Assembly (NCBI GenBank): GCA_016584305.1
Contig: JACEEZ010023398.1
Location: 192,186-256,185 of the forward strand
Origin: Chionoecetes opilio
Lineage: Eukaryota; Arthropoda; Malacostraca; Decapoda; Majidae
Direction of reading: 5' to 3'
Length of the DNA: 64,000 nt
Shown here: in pieces, positions 54,245-64,000 of the stretch
Layout: each line of letters starts with the position of its first letter
Numbering within the stretch: position 1 is the first letter of the stretch
Translations under genes and position numbers: made by a program
The notes under the pieces: generated by a model
What the model was told of the DNA's origin: nothing
The model's input: only the letters and a program-made list of their open reading frames with translations
Databases searched by the model: none

Positions 54245-54859
54245 ACTGGCGTAGCTTGGTATCTATCAATAGGGGGGCACTAGGCAGGGGCGTAGTTAGG
54301 CCTGGGCATTGGGGGCTATAGCTCCGAATGTTTTATAAATAGCCCCGGATCTCAAATACCTTTATTTTTTATATTTTTTCTCTCACAAAAATATGATAAG
54401 CTCTGACTGGGGCCAACATAAAATTATAGTAAAAAACAAGATATTTGGTTAGATGTTACTTAGCGTATGCTGATGGCATCCTTTTTATGAGCAGGACATG
54501 AGAGAGGTGGAGAGAACAGGAGGAGAGAACAAAGTTTTCCTAAGCAAATTATCGGAGCCTTTTGGTAGAGCACAGTGTTTCACATCTTATATTATTCATT
54601 ATAGTCTTAAATAAATTGAAAATTATCCTGTAAAAATTTTAAGATCTCTTGGCTGGGCTAAGCCCCCAATGTTTCAAGATCCTAAATACGCCCCTGGCAC
54701 TAGGCAAGCGGAGCTCAGGGGCCACTCTGATGCCACATAGAAGGGTATATCCTAAGATCAGATCAGTGGCGAGTATTAGAGCATTATGCAGAATACGACA
54801 GTCATGGCCAGTGTGGGGGGCACGTGCCTCCCCATGTCCCCTCCGTAGCTACGCCACTG
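54245..54859. mobile_element. CAGTGGCGTAG-ended MITE, copy 2, split by a nested element
   Basis: Starts CACTGGCGTAGCTTGG and ends GTAGCTACGCCACTG. Without the 412-bp insert and its 8-bp duplication it is about 195 bp, close to copy 1. Confidence 0.82.
54285..54696. mobile_element. Complete hAT-type MITE with perfect 8-bp target duplication
   Basis: The left end is CAGGGGCGTAGTTAGG and the right end CCTAAATACGCCCCTG, inverted. GCACTAGG occurs at 54277-54284 and 54697-54704, an exact 8-bp duplication as made by hAT transposases. No transposase is encoded. Confidence 0.9.
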
Positions 54860-55435
54860 ACTAAAGATACATTACCATGGGCAGGAATGAAGCCTGTCTT
54901 GTCCCTGCATAAGACTGTGAGGACACCTCCACACGCCAAGGATTCAACACACAACCATACAACTCAAACACTTATTATTGTCCATTGGAAACTTACCATA
55001 GCAATTTACAAAACTTCCTTCAATAACTTAATTGAATATATTACAAAGTCATGCTATATGACTGCAGTATACACATTGCAAGAAAATGATATATAGTATC
55101 ATATACATATATAAGTCTGGAAAACTTCCCCCACTCCAGCCTCGCAGCAATGCCTTGCAGTGTGGCGGCGGGAGTGGCGCGGGGCAGCACGCGGGGCAAC
55201 ACACGCAACGAAGCAACCCATGACTCACACGCCCATCACGGCGTGCTCGTCACAGCACAGGGAGGGAATTTCCTTCTGCAATCATTACTCACCTAAAGAA
55301 AAATGTTCATAAGAGTATAATCACAAATTACACTACTCGCCTAAATATTTTAGTTAAGTCTTGATGAAGTTGAATGTGAAGCCTGCACAGCACACACCTG
55401 GTGACCTGATTGGCCCTTCCCTCCATCACAGTGCA
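54860..55435. other. Unassigned intergenic stretch
   Basis: No gene, repeat array or element boundary recognised. Confidence 0.4.
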
Positions 55436-55437
55436 CG

Positions 55438-55672
55438 CCTGCACTCTACAGCCTCGCGTGTGCTGCCTGCACTCTACAGCCTCGCGGTGTGCTGCCTGCA
55501 CTCTACAGCCTCGCGGTGTGCTGCCTGCACTCTACAGCCTCGCGGTGTGCTGCCTGCACTCTACAGCCTCGCGGTGTGCTGCCTGCACTCTACAGCCTCG
55601 CGGTGTGCTGCCTGCACTATACAGCCTCGCGGTGTGCTGCCTGCACTCTACAGCCTCGCGGTGTGCTGCCTG
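55438..55672. repeat. 29-bp minisatellite, eight units
   Basis: The unit is CTGCACTCTACAGCCTCGCG followed by GTGTGCTGC. It is nearly perfect; the first unit lacks one G and one unit has CTATAC. Three forward frames are open because the unit has no stop codon. Confidence 0.95.
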
Positions 55673-56244
55673 CATGCCACTCCCTCCACACACACCTCAG
55701 GGCAATGCTACAATCATTGCTGCATGCAATGACAAACACCTCAGGAAATAACTTTGTTGTGGGTTATAGGTGTGTGAGTGTCAATAGTACAGTTTTTTTT
55801 ATAGTTCATATATGTATGTATGGCCTGACACAGCACCCCAAGCACAGCGCCACAGCGGCACAGCGCCACAGTGGCACAGCCTTAGGGTTGTGGCGCAGCG
55901 TGGTGGTGGCGCCGCAGTGGCCACTTTGGCACCCCAGGGGAAGACAAGCTTATAGGCCTCGTGGCAGCCAGGAGGGCAGCGCACACAGGGTGGCGGACGC
56001 TTCAGAGACAGAGAAATAAGATACAAGTTACAACCAAGGTATTTCTCCTATACATGACATCTGTATTGGCTGTACTGAATCAGACAGTCTCACAGAGCAA
56101 CAGACAAGCCTGCTCTCCGGGAGGCTCCGACGGCCACAACGCCTGAACTCTGAAGGTCTACAATAATACTGAAGTGGGAAATCTCTCTCTCAAGAAAGGA
56201 GTGAACAAATTTCCCTATGATTTTGTACAGCTCTTTATATTCAT

Positions 56245-56245
<1 letters not shown>
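55673..56245. other. Unassigned stretch with short GCCACAG repeats
   Basis: CACAGCGCCACAGCGGCACA-type words near 55845-55880 form a small imperfect repeat. No gene recognised. Confidence 0.45.
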
Positions 56246-56297
<52 letters not shown>

Positions 56298-56334
56298 GCG
56301 TGTGCGTGTGCGTGTGCGTGTGTGTGTGTGTGTC
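56246..56334. repeat. (GT)n microsatellite with a (GTGTGC)n segment
   Basis: GT run with four GTGTGC units near its right end. Confidence 0.93.
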
Positions 56335-56728
56335 ACGGTGTGTGTCTTTACATTACAATAAGCCTAAGGCTGCTTGGTATATTCATAAAAGATGGAAACT
56401 CCTTAAAGTTATCTTGTATAAGATACAGATGTTGATTTAGCCTATGGAAGACGGGAAGAATGGATCACAGGGTTGGTGGTCGCCGCGCCGCGCCCCGCCG
56501 CTGGCAGGGCCGGACCTCTGACCACCACCATCACCACACACACTGGCTGACACCTACAAGTCTGTGGTGGACACCGACACTTTCACGGAGAGATGACGCT
56601 CGTCTCGCCACCACTACAACAACTACTGCTGGCCACACACAGCCAGCCCTGCACGCCCTCGGGAGGCTGCAGGGGGGAGGGAGGGAGGGAGGCTGGAGGG
56701 CGGGGGTCTGGGGGCCCTTTGAAGATGA

Positions 56729-56826
56729 GCAGTGAAGAGGCAGCATGGAGGTATCATGGCTGCCTCATCATGCTGCAGCAGTGAAGAGGCAGCATGGAGG
56801 TATCATGGCTCCCTCATCATGCTGCA
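56729..56826. repeat. 48-bp tandem duplication
   Basis: CAGTGAAGAGGCAGCATGGA followed by GGTATCATGGCTGCCTCATC occurs twice in tandem, with one substitution. Confidence 0.88.
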
Positions 56827-57770
56827 ACACTATGTACAGAACATTTGCCTATACATGAATTCATTAATGTAAAAAGCACTGTATGAGTGACAGGCAATGA
56901 TGGCGAGGGCCCCGCCTCTGCCTCCCTCCCTGGCAACCCTGACACTCCCTCGCAGCGCCAATAACACCTCTTAAAACCAATCATAAATATATATATATCC
57001 ACCAACATTCAAATAAGAACATCAATCTTAGAACAACCTTTAAGATGTACTCTGGACCTCACAACAACCACCCACACGGAGGCGCCCGCCCACTCTTTCC
57101 ACCCTGCAGAGCCCGTCCAAGGTCCTGCCACTAATGCCAATCACTAGGAACTCACATCAAGGCAGCAGCAGACTTAACTTGATGCTGAGCTGTTTTTACT
57201 CATGCCCTTTATTCCTTTCTAAGTAAGTCTTAATCCTATCAGGTCAACTTCATCTCACAACTTGGAAGTGACAAGTCTGGGCTGGCCTCTCGGTGGCTCT
57301 CCTTATGCACCACACTCGCCCTGCCACCAAGCTCTGCCTCGCACCTCCGGGCACCGTACACAGACAACCTTGGCCTACAACGGCTGACAAGTTAACGTCC
57401 TTTCAGGTCAGGCAAGGACGCAACAAATCTGAGGCGCGAACTGCCGCCTGTGGCACAAAAGAAGTTATATCTTAAACGTTCAAGGCCGTCATTACGTAGC
57501 TATCTTATTAATGGTCTCAATTTGGTCTAACTTTCAAGATAAACAGTGACAATTTGTTATACTATGATACAAAAAGATGCATAATGCAAAATTAAATTAA
57601 AAATGGGTGAGTTGAATCTTATCAAATATGAAAACCATTGCACTTTACTTATCATAGAGAGACGAAAAACTTTTCAAGATAGATTTCCAGACAGGGAGCA
57701 CAAGTTTATCAGGTTTTTCACGCTCAGAGTGCAACTTGGCAAGTAGTAAATGTTTACTTTTTAATGCGTG

Positions 57771-57794
57771 CAATGAAAAGTTAACTTTTCATTG
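57771..57794. repeat. Perfect 24-bp palindrome
   Basis: CAATGAAAAGTTAACTTTTC followed by ATTG; no loop. Confidence 0.85.
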
Positions 57795-58859
57795 CAGAGA
57801 ACTTAGTTTGGTCTTGTTTTGAAGCTGAAGAATTTAAATTTATCATACCATGTTCGAAAAACTAAAAACCTAAAATAAAATGTAGTTGAGGGTCTTGGAT
57901 TTCTTGCATGAAGATGAAGGGGAGGAGTGAACAGTGACCTCCCTGCGCGGCGAGCACAGCCGCGTCGTGGCGCCGCACAGCACACCATCCCTGGGCCCAG
58001 GGTCCCCACAGCCACGCCAGCCTCAGCCAACACAGTCACGACGCAGCCTTAAATACTTTATTTCCATTTCCTTTTGATGATGGCAGAAGCGGATGAAGGC
58101 CACGAATGTGTCATGTTTTTTCATGCAAAGCAAATCTGGGGAAATAGTTACAATGTGTAAGAGTATTTTGAATTACGACCCATGTCATGAAAGCCGTCCG
58201 AGACATGGAGTTCTCTCACAAATATACACACATATTGCTTTATCAAACAAATTATTCATGGGTACCAATAAGCGTAGCCTGTCTTGGTGGAAGTAAACTG
58301 AACAACAGATTAATGTTAAGGTTACAACAAGACAACAGTCCATTAAAAAAAAATCAACGTCATTATGCAATGTTTTGCAAGAGTTAACTTTGATCTGCCT
58401 GGAGTACAAGGGCGTGGTGGTGGTGGTGGCCAGGACCACTGGACCATTGGACCACTGCTGCGGCACACCACCACCACCACCAATAACGTGTGTGTGTGTG
58501 TGTGTGTGTTCACGGTGAGTGTCATCGCCCCGTCCTGAGGGCTGCGTGTGTTGCCATGATGTATAAAACTTGTTCCTAATCAAGGCAGATAATATCATGA
58601 GACATCTGGCCACACACTGTAAAAGTATTATATTGCGTTCTGTCCAAACTATTGTTGGATCCATGTGCACGATGTATATAGATCATCTTTCCTTCCTTAA
58701 CTAGGACTGGACTATTTATGATGTCATACTGTAATATGAATGTTTTTTTAGTTTGCTAAAAACTACATTCTAATCAACATTGCAATATTCACGATGCACA
58801 TACTTCACCTGCAAATACCTTTCAAATACTGAAATGTGAAAATGAATGATTAATGAAAT

Positions 58860-58895
58860 AAGTAGCTATTCATTCATCAGAATGAATAGCTACTT
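58860..58895. repeat. Perfect 15-bp-stem hairpin
   Basis: AGTAGCTATTCATTC, four-base loop ATCA, then GAATGAATAGCTACT. It is AT-rich, with no T-run after it. Confidence 0.8.
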
Positions 58896-60145
58896 GATGC
58901 AGCCAAGAAGGCGTGACATGTAGGGAAGAGCCTGACTGATCCAGCACTGGCAGGTTCTGATCAAGACATTGACGTACAGTCACACACACTGATGTTACCA
59001 GGTGCCATCAAGAGCGTGGAGGCTGTTCATGCTGCAGAGGTAGGGACTGAGTGCAGCAGTCATGAGCACCACAGCAACAGCAGAGGTCAGCAATAACTTC
59101 CAAGGGTCAGCATGGCCGTGACATCGCACAGGCACCATCGGGACCTGTGCTGTGACACATGGGTCTTTGTGGCGCCGTGCATGTGCTCATTTGTGATTTC
59201 AAGCCAAGAGCATCAAGCTTGATGTCAAGTTTGGGGAAACCTGCAACAGAGGCCCTTGAAAAGCTTCACCCAGGCTGGGGCAATGAAGCCATGACGCAGG
59301 CCAGGGGCTCGGAATGGCGTGTGCACTTCAGGGAATGTGAATTCACCCCCCGGGTCAGCCTGCCAACGCTAAAGTCTTCCGTGACGCGCTGAGGCGTCTG
59401 AGGGAGGGAGTGCAGCGCAGTACTACAGGCTGCGGTGCCGTGGCAGTCCGCTGCTCCAAACTTTTTGATCACAGTTCAACATCAAGCTGGGTAAAAATTC
59501 AGGTACTTTGCTGAACCTCAAGTTTTCTCATAGGCTGAACAAGAAAATCTATGAAGATATTCAAACCCATCTGGCGTGGCAGACAAAGCAAGACAACATC
59601 AATCACATTCATACTGACAAGATATACAATGAGTCCATTGATACAGACATTTGTGTGTGTGGTCGGGGCTGCCTCCCTGCAGCCCAACACTGCCTCCGTG
59701 TTGCCTTAGTGCCGCAGCGGCCGTGCCGAGGAAGGACTGCTCAGGCACACGCGAGGTACACTCGAGGTGCTCCCTGGCATAATTTCTCAGCTTGTGAGTC
59801 ACAGCATTGAAAGATTTGAGATATTTCATCACAAAATGAATTTTCAACGATAGATTCATCATAAATACTAGATGATGTTTAAAATATGGAGTGGCTGTTA
59901 GGGTGTATGCAATGATGATTATGTACATCTATATACATCATAAAGTAATGAATTAGAAACAATAACCAACAGAGGATAACAAGTGATGAGTCTCTGATGC
60001 GTCCAGGTGGTGGCCGAGGCAGGGAGGGAGGGGGAGGCGCGCCCAAGGGCAGTCTTGGCGGGAAGGATGAAGACAAGTGTTACGATGCATCACCCAACCC
60101 AACATGTTCCTTCCTGTCAGTGGGTGGCAGACACCCCTGGCAGGA

Positions 60146-60710
<565 letters not shown>

Positions 60711-60711
<1 letters not shown>

Positions 60712-60972
60712 TACATCTCGGCCTTGAGCTGCTGGTCCTCCAGGTTGGCGCCGCCGCCCGTCAAGGCCGCGGCGCCGAGGGGGTGCTTGCCCAGGTCGTC
60801 CTTGAAGGCGATGAGGCCGAGGTGGGCGTGGGAGGCCTCGTTGAGGGCGCGAGAGGTGATGCAGGCGCGGTATTGGTCCGCGGAGAGGGCGGTGGAGCAG
60901 GCCTTGGGGTGCCACAGGTGGAAGATGCCGGGGTCCGTGGCGCGGATGACAGACAGGCGGGACTTGACGTAC
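60711..60972 (-). CDS. CSGALNACT: CSGALNACT-like last recognised exon
   Basis: The acceptor is CTCCCAG|G. The exon encodes [20 protein letters not shown] through [13 protein letters not shown] and then a Gly/Ala-rich end, [17 protein letters not shown], and TAA. The stop overlaps a strong donor consensus (GAGAT|GTAAGC), so the exon might instead be spliced to a further exon beyond the (GT)n array. As read, the tail after KDDLGKH is not family-like. Confidence 0.85.
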
Positions 60973-62961
60973 CTGGGAGAGGCAGGGAGAGGCGTGGGTC
61001 AGGACCCTCTGTGTGAACCCACACGCTGGACGGCAGGGTCTTGTGCAGGAACCTCTTAACATAAGAACATAGGAAAAGAAGGAAGCTACAAGAGGCCGTG
61101 AGACCTACACGAGGTAGTTCCTGTTACTTAATACTACCTACATCCACCTTTCATCCCCATCCATGAATTTATCCAGCCTCCCTTTAAAGCTCCCTAATGA
61201 CTCCGCACTAACTACCCCATGCACGACTGAGTCCATTCCAATCATTTACCACCCTATTTGTGAACCAGTTTTTCCCTATTTCCTTTTTAAATCTACGTAC
61301 GCTTTTCCAGCTTCCGTTACTGTTTCCGAATCCTCTTGTTTGCATCTATCATTGTACTTTGAAAGTTCATGCAGTAAAACCCAACATAGGCTTGGAAAGG
61401 CAATCATCCTTCGTACTTGGGAACATCCTGTCACACTTCCTCATGTGTAGCACAAGGCTTTGCTTATTACACGCTTCATGTCAGAATACAAGATCTATAA
61501 AGTTTTGAACAAGTGATCTTTCCAGACTCTCAAAAACAGCATCTCAGAAGGCAACAAAATGAAGTACAAGAGTAGTTGTCCACCACCACACAGGCCTCCG
61601 GCAAGGCTGAGAAATCCTCCCACGGTTATAAAAAAAACCCTATGATTGTGTTTCTGTTCAATTTGTTTTCCTTGATCATGAAATCACACCCCAGCAAGGC
61701 TGTCAATACTTCATAGTCCTGGGTTCTTGGAAACATCTGTGGTCATTAAAGCAGTGGTAGGACATGATATTACGTGAACACCCAAATCCTACATGAATTT
61801 CGTCCCCCGAATCCAGAAGCAGATCCAAATTCAGATCACTTAAGTTATATTCTATTTAGAACATCAAAATGGTCTCCGGATTTCTATCATATCAAACTGA
61901 TAGGTATTTGCGAAGATATACAGTAACTCTAATTTCAAATTTTCCCCCATCTTGTAATATCAAAGAATCCTTTAAAAAATACTGGAATCCAAACCTGGAC
62001 CAACTGCAAAAATTAACAACTTCCAAATCTGGCAGAGCTCCACCTCGGGGAAATGTTCAGGCAAAACTGTTCGTAACTTTCTTGGGAACAAGGAAATTTA
62101 ATTTCCTGGGGTTAAAATTGGTGCATTGGATGGCGAAGAATCTGCCTTTGCTTTATAATGAGGTATTTAGTAACATGTATATTTGTGTAAGGTTTACCAA
62201 CCATGTTGTTGGCACCTAAACTGATGGGCAATGTCACCACCTTACTATACTAGAAAAGTGAAACAAAATATCAACTAGGTTCTAGAGAACAGCGCGGTGT
62301 TTGGTGATTGACTCAAGGATATATAAGCCAGATAAATAAGTGATGAGCTCGTCTGCCACTCATGCCATCAATAACATGTAAGTACCTCAGAAGAGACTCT
62401 TGAATTCATCCTTATATTAAACCCCTTCATGCAGTAACCTTCAACCCCAATGAATAAGGATTGCAATTTCCAATACTGTAAGTACCCGCACATAGATAGA
62501 TAGATAGATAGATAATTTATTGACCACAATTTATAAAACTACTTCTACAACACATTATCAATTAAAGGGTCCACAAATGTTTTTACAGTAAGCCTTACAA
62601 AACCATTTTTTTTCTCACATGCGCACAAATAATCCTTCAAATCCACTTTCTGACAATAAGATCCTGAATCATCGGGTGGATGACACACCCACACACAGAC
62701 CCACCCACACACCCACACCCACACCCACACCCACCCACACACACACACCCACACCCACACCCCCACACACTGAGAGGCTGTCCCCTGGGATGCAAGGGTC
62801 ACTCACTTGCGGTACAGCAGGACGTCCTCGCCGCCCCAGCCGATGATGTCCTCGTCGAAGCCCTGCACGCTGAGGAAGTCGGAACGGTACTGGCAGGTCA
62901 TGCCGTAGCCAAAGTCCCGCCAGAACCCCGTGTCCCGGGAGATCACCAGCTGGTCCAGCTC
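60711..62961 (-). CDS. CSGALNACT: Chondroitin sulfate N-acetylgalactosaminyltransferase, C-terminal part of gene
   Basis: Two exons on the minus strand (62961-62807, then 60972-60711) encode the end of a Golgi type II glycosyltransferase that adds beta-1,4-GalNAc during chondroitin chain initiation and elongation. The first exon reads [20 protein letters not shown] and [18 protein letters not shown]. The GWGGED motif is the beta-4-GalNAc transferase signature and contributes to donor binding and catalysis. The second exon continues [26 protein letters not shown], where FHLWH supplies a conserved metal-ligand histidine, then [17 protein letters not shown], typical of CSGALNACT and related chondroitin synthase domains. 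The junction AA|GTGAGT...CAG|G restores a lysine codon in phase. The stem, membrane anchor and DxD motif lie upstream, beyond 64000 in this orientation. CSGALNACT1/2 fits better than CHSY or CHPF by spacing, but this is from memory of the families. Two shorter entries give the exons. Confidence 0.88.
60973..62806 (-). other. CSGALNACT intron with interspersed repeats
   Basis: The 1.83-kb intron carries a dispersed repeat (61058-61440), (GATA)n near 62490-62513 and (CCCACA)n at about 62690-62770. Frames such as 61163-61450 belong to the repeat, not to a gene. Confidence 0.75.
61058..61440 (+). mobile_element. Interspersed repeat, longest copy of the AGGAACCACCACGTGTAGG family
   Basis: Begins TAAGAACATAGGAAAAGAAG then GAAGCTACAAGAGGCCGTGA, GACCTACACGAGGTAGTTCC. 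This is the reverse complement of the fragments at 28490-28545, 30648-30713 and 33655-33717. Here it continues about 300 bp further, so the other three are truncated at a shared end. It is probably a LINE- or SINE-derived 3' end; the class is not determined. Confidence 0.65.
62807..62961 (-). CDS. CSGALNACT: CSGALNACT-like exon with GWGGED motif
   Basis: The acceptor is TGTGCCTCAG|GAG and the donor CGCAA|GTGAGT. The 155-bp exon encodes [20 protein letters not shown] through GEDVLLYR plus two bases. It is very GC-rich at third codon positions, in contrast to the intron. Confidence 0.92.
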
Positions 62962-63114
62962 CTGAGGCACAAAACACAACAGTGACACATGGAATACCGT
63001 GTCTCAAATGCACCACTACACACACGTGATACATAATTATTCACCCTGCCATCTCATACTGCATTACTTCTGAAGAATATACTGCACGAAAATTTGTATT
63101 CCATAGGTAAAGGT

Positions 63115-63314
63115 GGGGGGCATACGCTAAGCTGCGCGTGGCCTCGGTGCTCATCTCCATGGCATTAGCTCAAGCCTGTGGTGGGTGACAACCCGCTACC
63201 CCGGGACACAGGGTTAGTGTGACATCCGGGTTACCACAGTTACCTTCCCCAGGTACCTATTTATTCACTAACCCCGAAATGAAGGATGAACAGCTGGGTG
63301 GCCTGCACGCCGAT
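63115..63314 (-). mobile_element. SINE family C fragment, 5' truncated
   Basis: Reverse complement of 34310-34515, for example GCGTGGCCTCGGTGCTCATC, GGTGGGTGACAACCCG and GATGAACAGCTGGGT. The tRNA head is missing and the break adjoins the next repeat exactly. Confidence 0.83.
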
Positions 63315-63315
63315 T

Positions 63316-63845
63316 AAGGGTGGCTGTGGCATCTAGATCCACCACTGCCGACTCATTCTCTCTTCCACTCCCTCCCTTCCTCTCTCTACTTAACTTACGC
63401 TGCAAAAATGTAAAGAAAAGCAACAAAATAAAGCGTTGTTTGGCAATAAATCAACCCCTTCCTCCTACCAGCTGCCTGCACACGCGTCCTGCCTCCTCAC
63501 TGACTCGCTCTCGACTGTCGCTCGTACCGGATTACTCAAGGAACTCAATACTGCTTCGAAATACTAAACCTTTCCCTTATTTCCTTCCCACGCCCTGACC
63601 TGTTGACCTTTGACCAATAATTCTTGACGTGTAACGTTATCTAAGTCTTAAATGTTAGTAAATGTGAGTTAGTAATAGTGTTGGTATGGTTTTGTAGTAT
63701 TTTTTTAAGCTTACATTGATAGGGTTCGTTAGCACTTCGAACTCATTAACAGCTTCGCAGAGGATTGTGGGTAGGATATCTTTTTTTTATCTTTTTTTTT
63801 GCTATGTAGTTTGTGGGTTGTTAAAGGACTGGATTGCTTTGTTAG
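63316..63845. repeat. Interspersed repeat body, copy 2
   Basis: Homologous to 53700-54244 along its length, in the same orientation. Confidence 0.85.
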
Positions 63846-64000
63846 CAGTGGCGTAGCTTGGTATCTATCAATGGGGGGCACTAGCCAAGCGGAGCTCAGG
63901 GGCCACTCTGATGCCACATAGAAGGATATATCCTAAAATCAGATCAGTGGTGGGTATTAGAGCATTATACAGAATACGACAGCCATGGCCAGTGGCATTG
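63846..64000. mobile_element. CAGTGGCGTAG-ended MITE, copy 3, cut by the window edge
   Basis: Starts CAGTGGCGTAGCTTGGTATC and matches 54245-54830 without the nested hAT MITE, so it shows the pre-insertion sequence GGGGCACTAGCCAAGCGGAG. Confidence 0.82.

Larger units (their letters stand above)
56827..60149. other. Unassigned region downstream of the glycosyltransferase exons
   Basis: On the minus strand this lies 3' of the last recognised exon and could be 3' UTR, further intron or intergenic DNA. It contains a perfect 24-bp palindrome at 57771-57794, a 15-bp-stem hairpin at 58860-58895, and GGT/CCA triplets and (GT)n near 58412-58509. Open frames of 60-160 codons on both strands have no recognised domain. 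Confidence 0.4.

Noticed and set aside
55361..56019. Frames of 113-176 codons with ACTLQPRGVLPALYS-type repeats
   Set aside because: Produced by the 29-bp minisatellite, open in all three forward frames.

Overview
This is a eukaryotic nuclear window, almost certainly from an arthropod and most likely a decapod crustacean such as a crab. The grounds are spliced metazoan genes with GT-AG introns, interspersed (CCTAA)n, which is the arthropod telomeric pentamer on its complementary strand, extremely dense GA, GT, CT and GGT microsatellites, and tRNA-derived SINEs, piggyBac-, hAT- and pogo-type MITEs and an APE-type LINE. The species assignment is inference. There are no bacterial operons, CRISPR arrays or rRNA genes.

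Layout. 1-10 kb: nearly continuous microsatellite and low-complexity DNA, with one TTAA-flanked MITE (3.1 kb), one tRNA-derived SINE (4.3 kb) and a 31-bp minisatellite (6.3 kb). 10.1-10.5 kb: a foldback element with telomere-like runs. 10.85-14.04 kb: a 3.2-kb minisatellite. 15.16-15.51 kb: a full-length SINE with a poly(A) tail. 15.5-20.5 kb: more microsatellites. 20.7-21.5 kb: a 31-bp GC-rich minisatellite whose first units are inverted. 22.1-24.0 kb: GC-rich DNA with promoter-like sites, including a perfect 10-bp CLEAR palindrome.

24.04-29.13 kb (+): a complete four-exon MAP1LC3/Atg8-family gene of 121 codons, ending exactly on the conjugation glycine. 29.8-40.8 kb: no convincing gene. This stretch is a mosaic of MITEs, SINEs and foldbacks, including a 2.8-kb element at 37.7-40.5 kb with an internally deleted inverted relative at 48.0-48.5 kb.

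41.25-47.45 kb: two nearly identical 1.6-kb direct repeats that begin TG, end CA and are bounded by a matching TTGT. They enclose about 2.9 kb with no gag-pol but with an RPL23-derived fragment fused to an unrelated tail. The simplest reading is a young non-autonomous LTR element that captured a host mRNA. The left part of the second repeat looks like an assembly seam.

48.8-51.7 kb: a dead LINE interrupted by a MITE and a SINE fragment. 52.0-52.7 kb: a foldback whose loop is telomeric repeat. 53.2-54.9 kb: nested MITEs inside a repeat that recurs at 63.3-64.0 kb. 55-60 kb: mostly unassigned sequence with small tandem repeats. 60.71-62.96 kb (-): the last two recognisable exons of a chondroitin sulfate N-acetylgalactosaminyltransferase gene, whose 5' part lies beyond the right edge.

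The two genes are functionally unrelated (autophagy; Golgi glycosaminoglycan synthesis). The rest of the window is dominated by mobile elements and tandem repeats.
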